The notes beneath the pieces are model-generated. The model had not been told where the DNA came from. It saw nothing but the letters and a program-made list of their open reading frames with translations, and ran no database searches. 64,000 nucleotides of DNA from Isoetes taiwanensis (Eukaryota; Streptophyta; Lycopodiopsida; Isoetales; Isoetaceae): the NCBI GenBank assembly GCA_021234155.1, contig JAJEKV010000004.1, forward strand, positions 30,103,305 through 30,167,304. The letters are read 5' to 3'. Shown piece after piece: positions 34,999 through 45,002 of the stretch (within the stretch, counting starts at the first letter, position 1; every line of letters starts with the position of its first letter). The position numbers were made by a program, and so were the translations under genes.

Positions 34999-36330
34999 GC
35001 ACTGCGGCTCCAATGAAACCCCAACCCTACTCCAATGGTACTAGGGCCCGGAGAGCATTGGGACTCCCAAGTTCCCTTTGATCTCCTACAACCATTTTGC
35101 TCGAAGATAGACCTCATAAGCCAACATGCGAGCCATCGACTATCTTGGGCTTTCTTGAGTTTTATACTTAAGAGATGCTACCTCTTTGCATTCCTTTAGG
35201 GGATCCACCCGGCTCTACCTTGAGAGAGCTATAGTGAGGGAGATGTTGGGAGCGGACACTCATGCAAATGATGTTTTAAAAGGCAAGCTTAAATGGGGTC
35301 GCAATCCACCAGTGGTGACACATGAAGGCCAGCAGTACCTTGAAGTGGCCTTTGCACTGGCCATCCTTATGGACCAGTATGTGGAAGAAGACACTCTACT
35401 GGCCGAGAAGGGCAAGGTACTTGAGTCCTCGGATGAGGAAGAAGACGAGTACATCCGAGAGGATGACTTTGCCCGGTGGAAGCAATTGGCAGAATAGATG
35501 CCGCCACACCGAGATCGAGGGGGCGGCCCGGGGTTGGGCGCCCTCGATCATTTATCATCAGGGGCAGGAATACCTTCTATTGGAGGATATCATGTGGACG
35601 TACCATGTAGTGGCTGGCATGAAGGGCCGAACTAAAGCACAGGTGCTTTATGAGCTTGATGAGTATTGTATTGATGATTTTATTGACTTCATGCCAGTCG
35701 AGCTTCCTCAGAGGTACAGTAGCTGCGCCAATTCCATCAAGAAACCATTGAGCCCGTGACACACTCCTTAGGCTCAAGGATCTTATGCTTCAAGATCCTC
35801 CATCTCGACCTCCTCGGGGAAGTTTTTTACGGCCATGGGACCTCCGTCCCAAATATCAATATGGTTGATGTACCTTCCAAGTCGGATGAAGAAGGGGAAG
35901 ATCTCTATCATAACCCAAGTCATGTAAAGAAGGAAAAGCAAGAGCTTAAGGAGGAAGAGGTCACCATGGACCTCGATAAGGAAGTTGCTGCCTCGGTCAT
36001 ACCAGAGGTCAAAGCGTTGGGGAACCACTTCAGACGCTTCTTTCTATCAGCCTTCTGGCAGGGATAGGTCCTTTTTGTGCCACGAGACCTAGCCTCAGAG
36101 GCCGAAGCATCGTGGTGGAATCTCCGTGCCTTGTCCACCACGGCGGCCATAGAAGCTTCCTTATCGCACTTTCACTCATGTGTTGATGCGTCGGGACTTA
36201 AGGCTCTTACGGCCTTGGGGCGGGGACATAACTTAGTGGATGAGCATGAAGCTCTTAGTGGCAGCCCCATTGGCCCTTTGCTTATCCACCGGTTGCTTCT
36301 CTTCGGCTACCACGGTTGATCCGGGGTTAT
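34999..36330 (+). pseudogene. Unassigned 'cargo' coding sequence in LTR element, with internal repeat
   Basis: Plus-strand frames joined by shifts: 35186-35497 ('LYLERAIVREMLGADTHAND', 'VVTHEGQQYLEVAFALA', acidic 'SSDEEEDEYIREDD'), 35490-35758 ('SIIYHQGQEYLLLEDIMWTY', 'KAQVLYELDEYCIDDFIDFM') and 35756-36067 ('KSDEEGEDLYHNPSHVKKE', 'KEEEVTMDLDKEVAASVIPE'). The 'H(E/Q)GQ(Q/E)YL' segment occurs twice, suggesting an internal duplication. A further frame (36077-36319) reads 'TTAAIEASLSHFHSCVDASG'. A TATA-like 'GGTATTTAAAG' lies at 34930 and a pyrimidine-rich leader precedes an ATG at 34999. Composition looks protein-coding, but I recognise no family. It may be a captured host gene fragment or an element-specific extra ORF. 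Confidence 0.4.
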
Positions 36331-37050
36331 ATTCTTGCGACATCGGACCACCACCACCTCTATACCAATGGATCAAGATCACGGGGCCTAGCTCCTAAAC
36401 ATATGTGAAATTACTAAGTATGGCCTTTGGCCACTATAATATATGTATTATTGCATCAAAATTTTTTGATGGCCCTTTTAATACAAAATTTGTTTTCCTA
36501 TATTCCTTGTCTCTCTTTCTTGAGGACTTTTGAAGTATAAGGGATGACTTATGAATTGTATATTTATTATCGGGTTGTTCGCGAGTTGGAAGTGCCCTGA
36601 TGATGGGAAAAAGGATGGGAAATCGTCCGCGATTCTCTGTGACCACGCTTTCCAAGACCTGAAACTCAAGCTCCGCCGAAGTTGGTCATACTGGGACTGC
36701 ACCAAACAAGAAGCCTTTGAGGATGCCGATGACCACTTTGGGAGTTATACTATGCGCTCCGCGACCTCTTTAACCTTTTGACTATCAGCCCAACCCTTGA
36801 GTATCGGGGATGTGATCATCGGGGCTTGGGCCAAATACAAGATTAGTTAGATGCGGTAAGGGGAGAGCATCCGTTATTTGATCCTCTATCCCTTACCACA
36901 CCCTAGATCAATCCTTTTTGTTAACTCCCCTTGTACAAATGTACTTTTCAATTCTGTTGGGTGTTTCTGGCATTATGCCCTTTGCAACTTTATGTATATC
37001 TTAATATCAAGTGATTTCTTTGAATTGCTCTTGTCGTAGTTATCTGGCAT
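36331..37050 (+). other. Spacer before gag in chromovirus element
   Basis: Non-coding or decayed sequence. A 76-codon frame at 36551-36781 ('ILCDHAFQDLKLKLRRSWSY') is unassigned. Confidence 0.35.
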
Positions 37051-37096
37051 AATGTGCTTATCTCGATTTCATTTGTATCTTAGACGGTGCCCGTCC

Positions 37097-38210
37097 CCCT
37101 CCATGGGCGACACCAGTGCCACCGGGGCCGTCTTACACACCGAACATGAGCTCTTCATTATGAAGTGCCAGCTCACTGAGCTCCAGGCATACAAGTTGCA
37201 AACCAATCCACCCTTGGCACCACAGGAATACGGGCCTGAGATTCCTGTTCTACTAAACCAACAGCCACCACCATCTGCATCAGCACTTGTTCCAGTTACA
37301 GATACTCGATCGGATGCCACCTCTGAGCCTTCTGACTCGTCTGATTCCTCTGAGAACGAGGCCGACCATGCCAAAGCTAAGAAAAAGGATTACCATAAAA
37401 CCGTGGACTCTGCCATCACTAGTATCACGGAAGAATGCGTAGAAGTTGGCCTTGATTCTCGGAAAAAGCGGTCGAGGAGTGGATGTCGAGTCTTGGCTAG
37501 ACGAGATGCAGGAATTCGACAAATCTTATAGTATGACCGAAAAGGACATTGGCAAGGTTGCCACTACGAATCTTACGGGGTCTGCCCGTATATGGTAGAA
37601 GGGATATGCCCACTCACACGGGTTGACTAGAGGGAGGTGCTGCTACAAATGTTTTGCTAAGGCCTTCAAATCTCATTATGTTCCTAGGGATCACCCGGCG
37701 CCGGCCAATTCAAACCTTTTATCGCTTGGAGCGAGAAAAACATGGCCGTCCAAACCTATACGGATGAGTTCATGAGGTTGCGTTTGTACATCAGGGGATA
37801 AATGGCCTTGAGAGAAGTTGAGGGGTACATTGAGGAGTTATCCCCATACGAGGGAAGATGGTTCGAGCATTAGACCCTAAAAGCGATGGCGGAGCGCGAG
37901 GCTAAAGCCCTTAGCCTAGAGGAGGATGCTCCCAAGTATCAGCCACCAGACCCTCTTCTTTTGGTCAGAATAGGGGTTATGCACCTTATAGGGGGCATTC
38001 ACTTAGCCCAAGGCCTTCTGCCTCAACTAAATATCAAAAGCCAGAGAAGAAAGTCTCCTTCACCGTACTAGAAAAGTCCACCAATGCCACGAGAACTTTC
38101 AAAGATATTCTCCAAGCCATTTCCAAGGAGGCTCGCGACCAGTTACGTCGGGACAAGGCTTGCTACCGGTGCTTCCGCCCGGGATACCGCATGCAGGAAT
38201 GCCTCTACAT
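37097..38210 (+). pseudogene. gag: gag of chromovirus element, frameshifted
   Basis: Gag forms the particle that packages element RNA. A 5' frame (from ATG at 37103) is Ser/Glu-rich ('RSDATSEPSDSSDSSENEAD'). After a frameshift near 37480 come 'ESWLDEMQEFDKSY', 'TEKDIGKVATTNLTGSARIW' and a stop. Further pieces follow: 'CFAKAFKSHYVPRDH', 'NMAVQTYTDEFMRLRLYIRG' and, near 38140, 'LRRDKACYRCF'. These match the Retrotrans_gag pattern (W...F...F...Y..KF). The zinc knuckle at 38161-38202 reads CYRC-FRPG-Y-RMQE-C: CX2CX4HX4C spacing with the His changed to Tyr (TAC). Confidence 0.8.
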
Positions 38211-38389
38211 CACACAAAGTGTCAGGCCGCCCTTGCTGAAGTGGATTGGGAAGGTGCAGGGGACCCGAATGATGCAAATCATGCTGCTGACGAAGATGCG
38301 CCTGACTATATACAAGGTGAGTCTCATATTTATGGTGCTATTGAAACGGGCCAAGCCAATCATTAGACTTTTGTCATTTCCAGGGTTGG

Positions 38390-39470
38390 CCAAGTAGATT
38401 GTAAGCCCTTCATTATCCTCATGGATACTGGCATCACGCATAATCTTGCCTCCTCTAGAATGGCAGAAGCTTTGCAGCTCACTCTCTTGAAATCTAAGCC
38501 ACGTCCGGTTACGTTGGCTAGAGGGGCCGTGCGCCACATATGGGATCGACGTATTAACTTGAACATCCAGCTGCCAGGAGCACCCGTTGCTCTAGGGGTC
38601 GAGATAATGGATATTGGTCGCTATGATCTCATTGTGGGCATGGAGTTCCTGACTGCTGCTAAGGCCAACATTGATTGCGAAAAGCGAGAAGTTACCTTCA
38701 GTGCCACCAACGGAGCCCGAGTGACCATAACAGGTAAACCGGTTGATCCCATTATGCAATGTATCTCATTACGTCAGTTGCATAGAGCTATCAGGAAATC
38801 TCAGGTTATTGGCATGATTCGACTTGCTTCGGTAGAAGTCAAGTCTAAGCAAGATGAAGGTCTTGATACCTTGCCTCCAGCAATAGCACGTGTTCTTCGG
38901 GAATACCATGACCTTTTCCCAGAAGAAATTCATCGGCTGCCACTCTTTAGAGGTGTCGAGTGCAAAATTACCTTGGAACCAGGCACTAAGCCTACCAGCA
39001 AGGCTCCATATCGAATGAGCATTCCTGAGTTAACCGAACTTAAGAAGCAGTTACAAGAGCTCCTCAGATTGGGCTTCATTCGACCTAGCATCTCACCTTT
39101 TGGGGCCCCGATACTCTTTGTAAAGAAGAAGGATGGCACCTTGAGAATGTGCATAGATTATTGGCAACTGAATAAGCACACTATTAAGAATCGGTATGCT
39201 TTACCGCGTGCCGACGATTTGATGGATCAGTTGCAAGGGGCTAAATATTTTACAAAGTTTGACCTTCGTTCAGGATATCACCAGATACGAATTAAGGAGG
39301 ATGACATTCACAAGTCTGCTTTTCAGACACGTTATATGGGCATTATGAGTTCACTGTGATGCCCTTTAACTTGACTAGCGCCCGTGCACCTTCATGAGGC
39401 TGATGAATGATGTCTTAGTGAATATCTTGATGATTTTGTCATCATATTCTTTGATGATATCCTCATATCT
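38390..39470 (+). pseudogene. pol: Protease and reverse transcriptase of chromovirus element
   Basis: A 312-codon frame (38421-39359) opens with the aspartic protease site '[11 protein letters not shown]' (preceded in frame by 'CKPFIIL') and the flap-region '[10 protein letters not shown]'. Reverse transcriptase follows: '[15 protein letters not shown]', '[20 protein letters not shown]', '[20 protein letters not shown]', '[13 protein letters not shown]'. The usual Arg in 'CIDYRQLN' is Trp here. A frameshift at about 39345 ends the frame just before the 'GHYEF.VMPF.L' motif, which continues in another frame at 39347-39380. The active-site region reads 'IIFFDDILI' (YxDD-type box with both Asp intact) at about 39440. 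Polyprotein order is normal. Stops and shifts prevent function. Confidence 0.92.
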
Positions 39471-40265
39471 GATAAGACCTTAGAGGACCATGAGCGGCAT
39501 CTTCGGTTGGCCTTGCGAAACTTCGGATGCCACCAACTCTATGCCAAGTTCTCAAAGTGTAGGTTAGCAACCACCAAGGTTGATTACAGGACATATTGTG
39601 TCTCACGGAAGGAATAGCCCGCAGATCCAACTAAGATTGAAGCGATAAAAGGATTGGCGATTCAACCAATGTAATGCGAGGTTAGCGACTTTTTGAGTTT
39701 GGCGGGTTATTACTGCAAGTTTGTCAAAGACTTTGTCAAGCTCGCCGCACCCTTAACGGACCTAACCAAGCATGAAAAGGTTAGGGATTGGATGGCATAT
39801 TGGAAAGACAAAGTTCAAGCCGGATTCGAGTCATTAAAGGATGCTTTGACAACAGCTCCTGTTCTCACCTTGCGAGACCCTCAGAAGGATAAGTGGGTTG
39901 CTACGGATGCTAGTAAAATAGCTACCGATGGCGTGTTAATGCAAGAAGGTCGGGTTTATCGCGTATGATTCTAGGAAGATGAATGATGTGAAACAGCGAT
40001 ACCCCACGCATGACCAGGAATTGCTTGCTGTCATGCGTGCCTTATGCATTTGGAGGCATTATTTACTTGGGAGGCGATTCGGTTGGATCTTGATCACCAA
40101 AGCCTCCAATACATTTTCCATAACCCCACCTCAATTTGAGACAAAAGGCGATGGATGGAATTCCTCGAGGAGTATGATTTTGAGGTTATCTATAAAAGCG
40201 GGCAAGCATAATGTTGTTCTTGGGCGCTTTCAGGCATTTATTGGTCTCTTGAGCGCATTGTAATC
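39471..40265 (+). pseudogene. pol: RT thumb and RNase H of chromovirus element
   Basis: Thumb motifs 'SLAGYYCKFVKDFVKLAAPL' and 'GFESLKDALTTAPVLTL' lead into RNase H: 'VATDASKIATDGVLMQEGR' with the first catalytic Asp. After a stop at ~39968 come 'RYPTHDQELLAVMRALCIWR' (catalytic Glu) and 'HYLLGRRFGW'. Then, in another frame, 'DHQSLQYIF' and 'FLEEYDFEVIYKSG'. RNase H would remove the RNA strand during reverse transcription. Confidence 0.88.
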
Positions 40266-40439
40266 CATATCCACGCTTTCTAGCGAGTTTGGGAAGCAGA
40301 TATAGCGAGACTCTTCCCATAGACCCGAAATTCCGGGGAGATATGGCAAAGTGTATCCAAGGAAGCGAGCAACGGAACAAAAGGGAGGCTTCCGCCATTA
40401 CAAGAAGGAAGTTGGACTCCTTTATTATAAAGATAAGTT

Positions 40440-41730
40440 ATGTGTTCGAGAGACATCGGGAGTTAAATAAGCTTCGTTCTCCACAATACACATAACGATC
40501 CTATAGCGGGGCATGCGGGATATATGAAGACATATTTCAAGATCCGCTCCGGCTATTTTTGGCCAGGAATGAAGAAGCACATTGCTAGATACATTAAGCA
40601 CTGCCAGATCTGTCAGCAAACGAAGGCTGAGCAAATGCGTATTCCAGGGGAACTGCAACCCCTAGATGTCCCCAATGCAAAATGGGAAGTTATTACCATG
40701 GATTTCATCGTGGAACTTCCGTGCACCTTAAGAGGTTTTGATGCCTTAATGGTGGTGGTCGACAAACTTTCTAAGATGGCACACTTTACGCCATGTAATA
40801 GTACCATGGACCTTTGCATTGGATCACGCCTTGTTGTTTACCAAGGAGGTATTTAAGCCTTCATAGGATGCTCAGGTACCATTATATCGGGACCAGGGAT
40901 GCTAAGTTTGTTAGTGCGTTACGGAAGATTTCTTTAGCACTATTCAAACTAAGCTTACCATGAGCACAGCTTATCATCCGTAGACAGATGGTCAAACAGA
41001 GCATACCAATCGCATAATTGAAGATATGCTACATAATTACGTCTGGAACAAGCAATCTCAATGGGCAGATTACATCCATTTGGTGGAGTTTGCCTCACAG
41101 GAGTCCTCAAGGATGTCTCCTTTCATGATAAATTATGGCTATCAATGCCTCACTCTGGACACGTGGCATAATCTAGTTTCCAAGGTGGAAGTTTCTCAGC
41201 AGGTGCTTACAGATATGCAGGCACTTGTGGAAGAAGTTAGGGCATATTTGTTAGCTGCAAGGGCTCGGCACAAGAGTCTTGCCGATTGACATCGAACACC
41301 ACGAGAATTTCAGATTGGCGATTCCATTTGGCTAAAGTTCAAGGTGAAGCAATCCAAGCTTAAGATTGGCAATCATAAGAAGCTTGCACCTAGATGGGCG
41401 GGACCTTTTCAGATAACCGAAAGGATAGGTTCTCAGGCCTACCGATTGGATCTACCCGCACATTTAAAGATCCATAAAGTTTTCCACATAAGTCTTCTCA
41501 AGAAGCATAATTCTGATCCAAAAGAGGTTCTTGACACACCAACACTTCTGGAGATGATCGAGGATCAGTTGGAGATTGTGCCTGAAGCTCTCCTTGATCG
41601 CGCATATAAGCAAACCCGTCGAACTCAAATCTTGCAATACTTGGTTAAGTGGAAACACTTACCCATAGAGGGGCCATAACATGGGTTCTTAAAGCGGTTT
41701 GGATAAGACTTACACACTTTATGAAAGAAT
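40440..41730 (+). pseudogene. pol: Integrase with C-terminal chromodomain
   Basis: The zinc-binding region 'HNDPIAGHAGYMK' and 'CQICQQTKAEQ' (HHCC) is followed by 'EVITMDFIVELP' with the first catalytic Asp and 'VVVDKLSKMAHF'. After frame breaks come 'YHP.TDGQTEHTNRIIED'-type text, 'WADYIHLVEFA', and the C-terminal 'LAPRWAGPFQITERIGSQAY' and 'VFHISLLKKH'. The tail 'VPEALLDRAYKQ', 'QILQYLVKWKHLPIEG', then (shifted) 'TWVL' is a chromodomain, which in chromoviruses directs integration to marked chromatin. A stop follows the core Asp region at ~40856. Confidence 0.9.
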
Positions 41731-42284
41731 GCGAGGTCAAACCATTCAAGATCGATTATCTCAATCCTAACGGCAAGCATTGTGTTATGGGTCCGGCGGG
41801 GATCATTTTAGGGGTTGGTTTCTTGCATCTTAGGTGGGGGGGCGGGCATGTAGGCATTCATGATAGGGCGCATTAGATCGCGGGCTATAATAGGAATATG
41901 GCAATTCCTTCTGTAGGGCGATATGCAAGCCTTAGGCATGATAGGATTCTTGCATTCATATTTTTCATTTACTTTAAGGGGTGGTCCTTCAACCACACTA
42001 CTTGAATCATTTTGTAAATACTAATGTATTTTATTACGAGGCGATGGCGCATCTTGACGGTTTGCGGAAGAACCTAAAACCTCGACACGGAGGCCAACTC
42101 TTGTATTTGAAGTTTTGTGTTATGAGTGCACTCTTAAAGTATTGCTATCATTATTTCTTGTGTTTGTTAAAGGACTTCAGATGCGGTGACAACTATATGT
42201 AATCTTACATTTGATTTCAATAAGTAAGACTTATCTTTTGGTACATTCAATTCCTACTACTCTAATCTTTGAGGACAACATTAA
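41731..42284 (+). other. 3' untranslated region of chromovirus element
   Basis: Lies between the chromodomain end and the polypurine tract. A 73-codon frame at 41981-42202 is unassigned. Confidence 0.5.
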
Positions 42285-42285
42285 T

Positions 42286-42298
42286 CCAAAGGGGAGAA
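42286..42298 (+). promoter_or_regulatory. Polypurine tract
   Basis: AAAGGGGAGAA and immediately flanking purines stand directly before the 3' LTR start TGTGGC. This is the expected plus-strand primer position. Confidence 0.85.
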
Positions 42299-42829
42299 TG
42301 TGGCGTTTGGTATTTATATGGTATCGTATACATACCATGACCGTCACCGATGAATTAATTAAACCCTTAAGGGTCAATAGGGGATAACTTAGATTCATTT
42401 AAAATGGATTTTATTAGCTATGCTAATAAAACTAGGAGATAATTAACCCAATTATGCTAATTAAGGTATAATTAGTCAAATGTTACCAATAAGGGAGTGC
42501 CACACAGCTAACTCGATTGGCCAAGTGGGACTTGCTAATTTGAGTGGAGAAATAGGGGTCCTACCTCCATTTTGCCCCAAATTCGAATTGGAAGAGGGAG
42601 GAGGAGGGCGACTATCGGTTCTTGCCGGTTCTTGCCAGCGGACCCCGGTATGGAGACCCTCACAGTGATGATGGCTCGGCCAAGAAGGCTGGTTAGTCTC
42701 TAGATAGCTTCTATCTCCACTAACACTTCTTTGAATAGATGGAATGGTTTCTTATGTTGTTTTGGATGATGATGGATACTTAGATGGTGTTTATATTTAT
42801 ATTCTTTCTTTACGCTCCCCTCAGGTGTA
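42299..42829 (+). repeat. 3' LTR of chromovirus element, truncated
   Basis: Matches the first ~530 bp of the 5' LTR, up to 'CTTTAC...CCTCAGGTGTA'; the remaining ~990 bp are missing and unrelated sequence follows. The truncation is either a deletion or a recombination breakpoint. Confidence 0.88.
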
Positions 42830-43500
42830 GGACATCATTTGTCAATTCACTTCTTAGGCTGGACGACGATGTCAGCGTGCTTGTCTGCAGCTCAAAAGTC
42901 GGCCCGACCCAAGCGACCATCCGGTGGCCTAATCGTTCTTCCAGCGTCGAAATCGTTCTTTTCTTTCGCCAAGCTGTTTCTTGAGAATAGTTCTTGGGTT
43001 GGAATGTCGCTTTGCATCTCCACCCACAATCGAAACTTGTACAACAAACAACGGATAGCGAGGAATAGAGTAAAGTGGCATGGATCCATTTGTTGGTTGA
43101 GTTTCCACGCCCATTTGTTGATGGTGATCTTGGTGGCCTTGATGATCTAGAACTCCATGCGGTCGCGGCCAGTCGTGTCAAAGGGATATAGCGTTTAGAA
43201 AACCCGGCATAAAAGGCAAAGGTAGGATATGGCGAGGCGAGATCCAAGGCTAAGGTGAAATAAACACCAGCCGAGCGATGGCCATCATGATGGACGAAGG
43301 AAACAAAATTTAAAATGCCTTGGAGTGGAGCGGTTCAAGGTGTCGGGTTGCGCCTCCTCCCATCTCCCTTCTATTTCTTTAGCCATTTTCTAATTTTGCA
43401 GACCCTTGATTTATAAAAATGGGAATTTAATCTATGGGCTTGGTTGGGCTGGTGTCCTAAAACCATGACAATAATGTCTCTCAAGCATCAAATTCACAAA
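42830..43500 (-). other. Sequence between LTR break and PPR gene; unassigned minus frame
   Basis: Overlapping minus-strand frames include 145 codons at 43247-42810 and a shorter one (43089-42892) reading 'FRLWVEMQSDIPTQELFSRN'. Neither is a known family. A TATA-like 'TTTATAAAAAT' lies at 43410-43420, ~145 bases upstream of the PPR start codon, and could serve that gene. Confidence 0.35.
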
Positions 43501-43562
43501 ACGTCGGTGGAAAGAAGGCAAATATCTTAACTCTAAGTTCTGTAATCTAGGGTTTCGGCCCC

Positions 43563-45002
43563 ATGGCTCGTCGCCGAGTCTCTATCCCATGGTCCTTTCA
43601 GGTATTACCGCTTAGATTAGACATTGCCTTTGCATTGATATTCGTTTGTTTAAAAAGTGGTTTAGTGATTTTACATAGGTCTTTTTTAGATTCTCGCAAA
43701 AGGGTATGGTTGGATGATGCACTCAATTATGCAGAACAAAATTTGGGTTCTCCTATTTCTAAAGACTTTGCTTACCGCCTTGCGCATGAATGCACGAAAC
43801 GGAGGGATCTGGAGCTTGGTAGAAGAGTGCAGTCTATAATAACCCAAAATAGACTAGATTCAGTTTCTGTCTTGGCTGATCACCTGATTCGTCTTTTTGG
43901 CTCCTGTGGAAGCTTGGACGAAGCATATCAAGCATTCCTCAAAGTTCCTAAACCAAGTCAGTATACCTGGAATGCAATCATTGAGGCTCATGTCAAACAT
44001 GGCAAATGCAAAGTTGCTCTTAGGCTGTATGATGACATGTGCCAAAAGGGTGGAAAACCAAACCTTTTTACCTTCCCAACTGTGTTAAAAGCTTGTGGCA
44101 ATGTAGGTGCCATAGAAAAGGGCAGACTTCTGCATAAGCAGATAGTGCAGTGGGGACTTGAATCTGACCTTGTTGTTGGAAATACTCTTGTTGATATGTA
44201 TGCTAAGTGTGGAAGTTTGGAAGAGGCGCGTAAAGTTTTTTCGCAGTTACCTAACCGTGATGCAGTGACTTGGAGCACAATGATTGCAGGGTGTACCCAG
44301 CATGGAGAATGTCGCCTTGCATTGGAATGCTTTGAAAGCATGCAATGTACCGGGATTAAACCAGACAAGTTTACATTTTGCAGCATCTTGAAGGCATGTG
44401 GAAGCATAGGTGCCATTGAACAGGGCAAGAATATTCATAAGCAGTTTATTGATAGTGGACTTCAATCTGATAGTTTTCTAGAAAACACCCTTATTGATAT
44501 GTATGCGAATTGCGGCTACATGGCAGAATCAACTCGAGTTTTTAATGATTTGGCAAATCAAGATGTAATATCATGGGGCGCAATAATTGCTGGATATGCT
44601 CAGTTTGGCAAGCCTGGCTTGGCTTTCCATTGTTTTAAAGACATGCAGAGAAATGGCATTAAACCAGATGAGATAACATACAATGGTCTTCTTACTGCAT
44701 TGAGTCGAGCTGGTTTGGTGGAGGAAGGTCTTCTGTTTTTCAAATCCATGAGTTTAAGACCTAATGTGGTCCATGTTACTTGTGTTGTCGATCTTCTTGG
44801 GCGTGCAGGGTTTTTCAAAGAAATTGAAGATTTACTTGAGGATAATATAGAATTTGATATTCCTTTATGGAAGAGCCTGCTCAGTACTTGCAGAATGCAT
44901 GGTAACATAGAGCTTGGGAGACGATGCTACAATGAAATTATAAATTTGGATCGTCGTTGCCCTGCAGCCTATTGCCTAATGTCAGACATTTATGCAGGAT
45001 GA
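43563..45002 (+). CDS. PLS-type pentatricopeptide repeat (PPR) protein, 479 residues, single exon
   Basis: PPR proteins bind organellar RNA and act in editing, processing or stability. The frame is intact from ATG (43563) to TGA. Residues 1-45 are basic and hydrophobic, compatible with an organelle-targeting region. Repeats run from about residue 100 to 410: 'LIRLFGSCGSLDEAYQAF', 'YTWNAIIEAHVKHG', 'FTFPTVLKACGNVGAIEKG', 'LVDMYAKCGSLEEARKVF', 'VTWSTMIAGCTQHGECRLAL', 'KPDKFTFCSILKACGSIGAI', 'VISWGAIIAGYAQFG', 'KPDEITYNGLLTALSRAG'. The C terminus holds 'CVVDLLGRAGF' and 'LWKSLLSTCRMHGNIELG', the E1 region, but stops at 'YCLMSDIYAG' before E2; no DYW domain follows. The style resembles the expanded fern PPR families. 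The stop may be natural or a truncation; downstream sequence shows no E2 in any frame. Confidence 0.93.
   Translation: MARRRVSIPWSFQVLPLRLDIAFALIFVCLKSGLVILHRSFLDSRKRVWLDDALNYAEQNLGSPISKDFAYRLAHECTKRRDLELGRRVQSIITQNRLDSVSVLADHLIRLFGSCGSLDEAYQAFLKVPKPSQYTWNAIIEAHVKHGKCKVALRLYDDMCQKGGKPNLFTFPTVLKACGNVGAIEKGRLLHKQIVQWGLESDLVVGNTLVDMYAKCGSLEEARKVFSQLPNRDAVTWSTMIAGCTQHGECRLALECFESMQCTGIKPDKFTFCSILKACGSIGAIEQGKNIHKQFIDSGLQSDSFLENTLIDMYANCGYMAESTRVFNDLANQDVISWGAIIAGYAQFGKPGLAFHCFKDMQRNGIKPDEITYNGLLTALSRAGLVEEGLLFFKSMSLRPNVVHVTCVVDLLGRAGFFKEIEDLLEDNIEFDIPLWKSLLSTCRMHGNIELGRRCYNEIINLDRRCPAAYCLMSDIYAG

Larger units (their letters stand above)
31297..42829 (+). mobile_element. Ty3/gypsy chromovirus-like LTR retrotransposon, decayed, 3'-truncated
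   Basis: Components in order: 5' LTR (31297-32819), primer site, long non-gag leader (32840-37050), gag, protease, reverse transcriptase, RNase H, integrase, chromodomain, polypurine tract, and a partial 3' LTR (42299-42829). The order PR-RT-RH-INT-chromodomain defines a chromovirus. Every domain is interrupted by frameshifts or stops, so it is inactive. The two LTRs differ by many substitutions and indels (for example a 'TTTTATTAGCTA'-like insertion only in the 3' copy), suggesting an old insertion. It is inserted in a MULE relic. A target duplication cannot be checked because the 3' LTR is cut short. Confidence 0.95.

Noticed and set aside
42810-43247. 145-codon minus-strand frame between the LTR break and the PPR gene
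   Set aside because: It overlaps other open frames on the same strand, has no known domain and crosses the LTR break, so it is not supported as a gene.
43988-44908. Minus-strand frames of 100-146 codons over the PPR gene
   Set aside because: They are antisense shadows of the repetitive PPR coding sequence.
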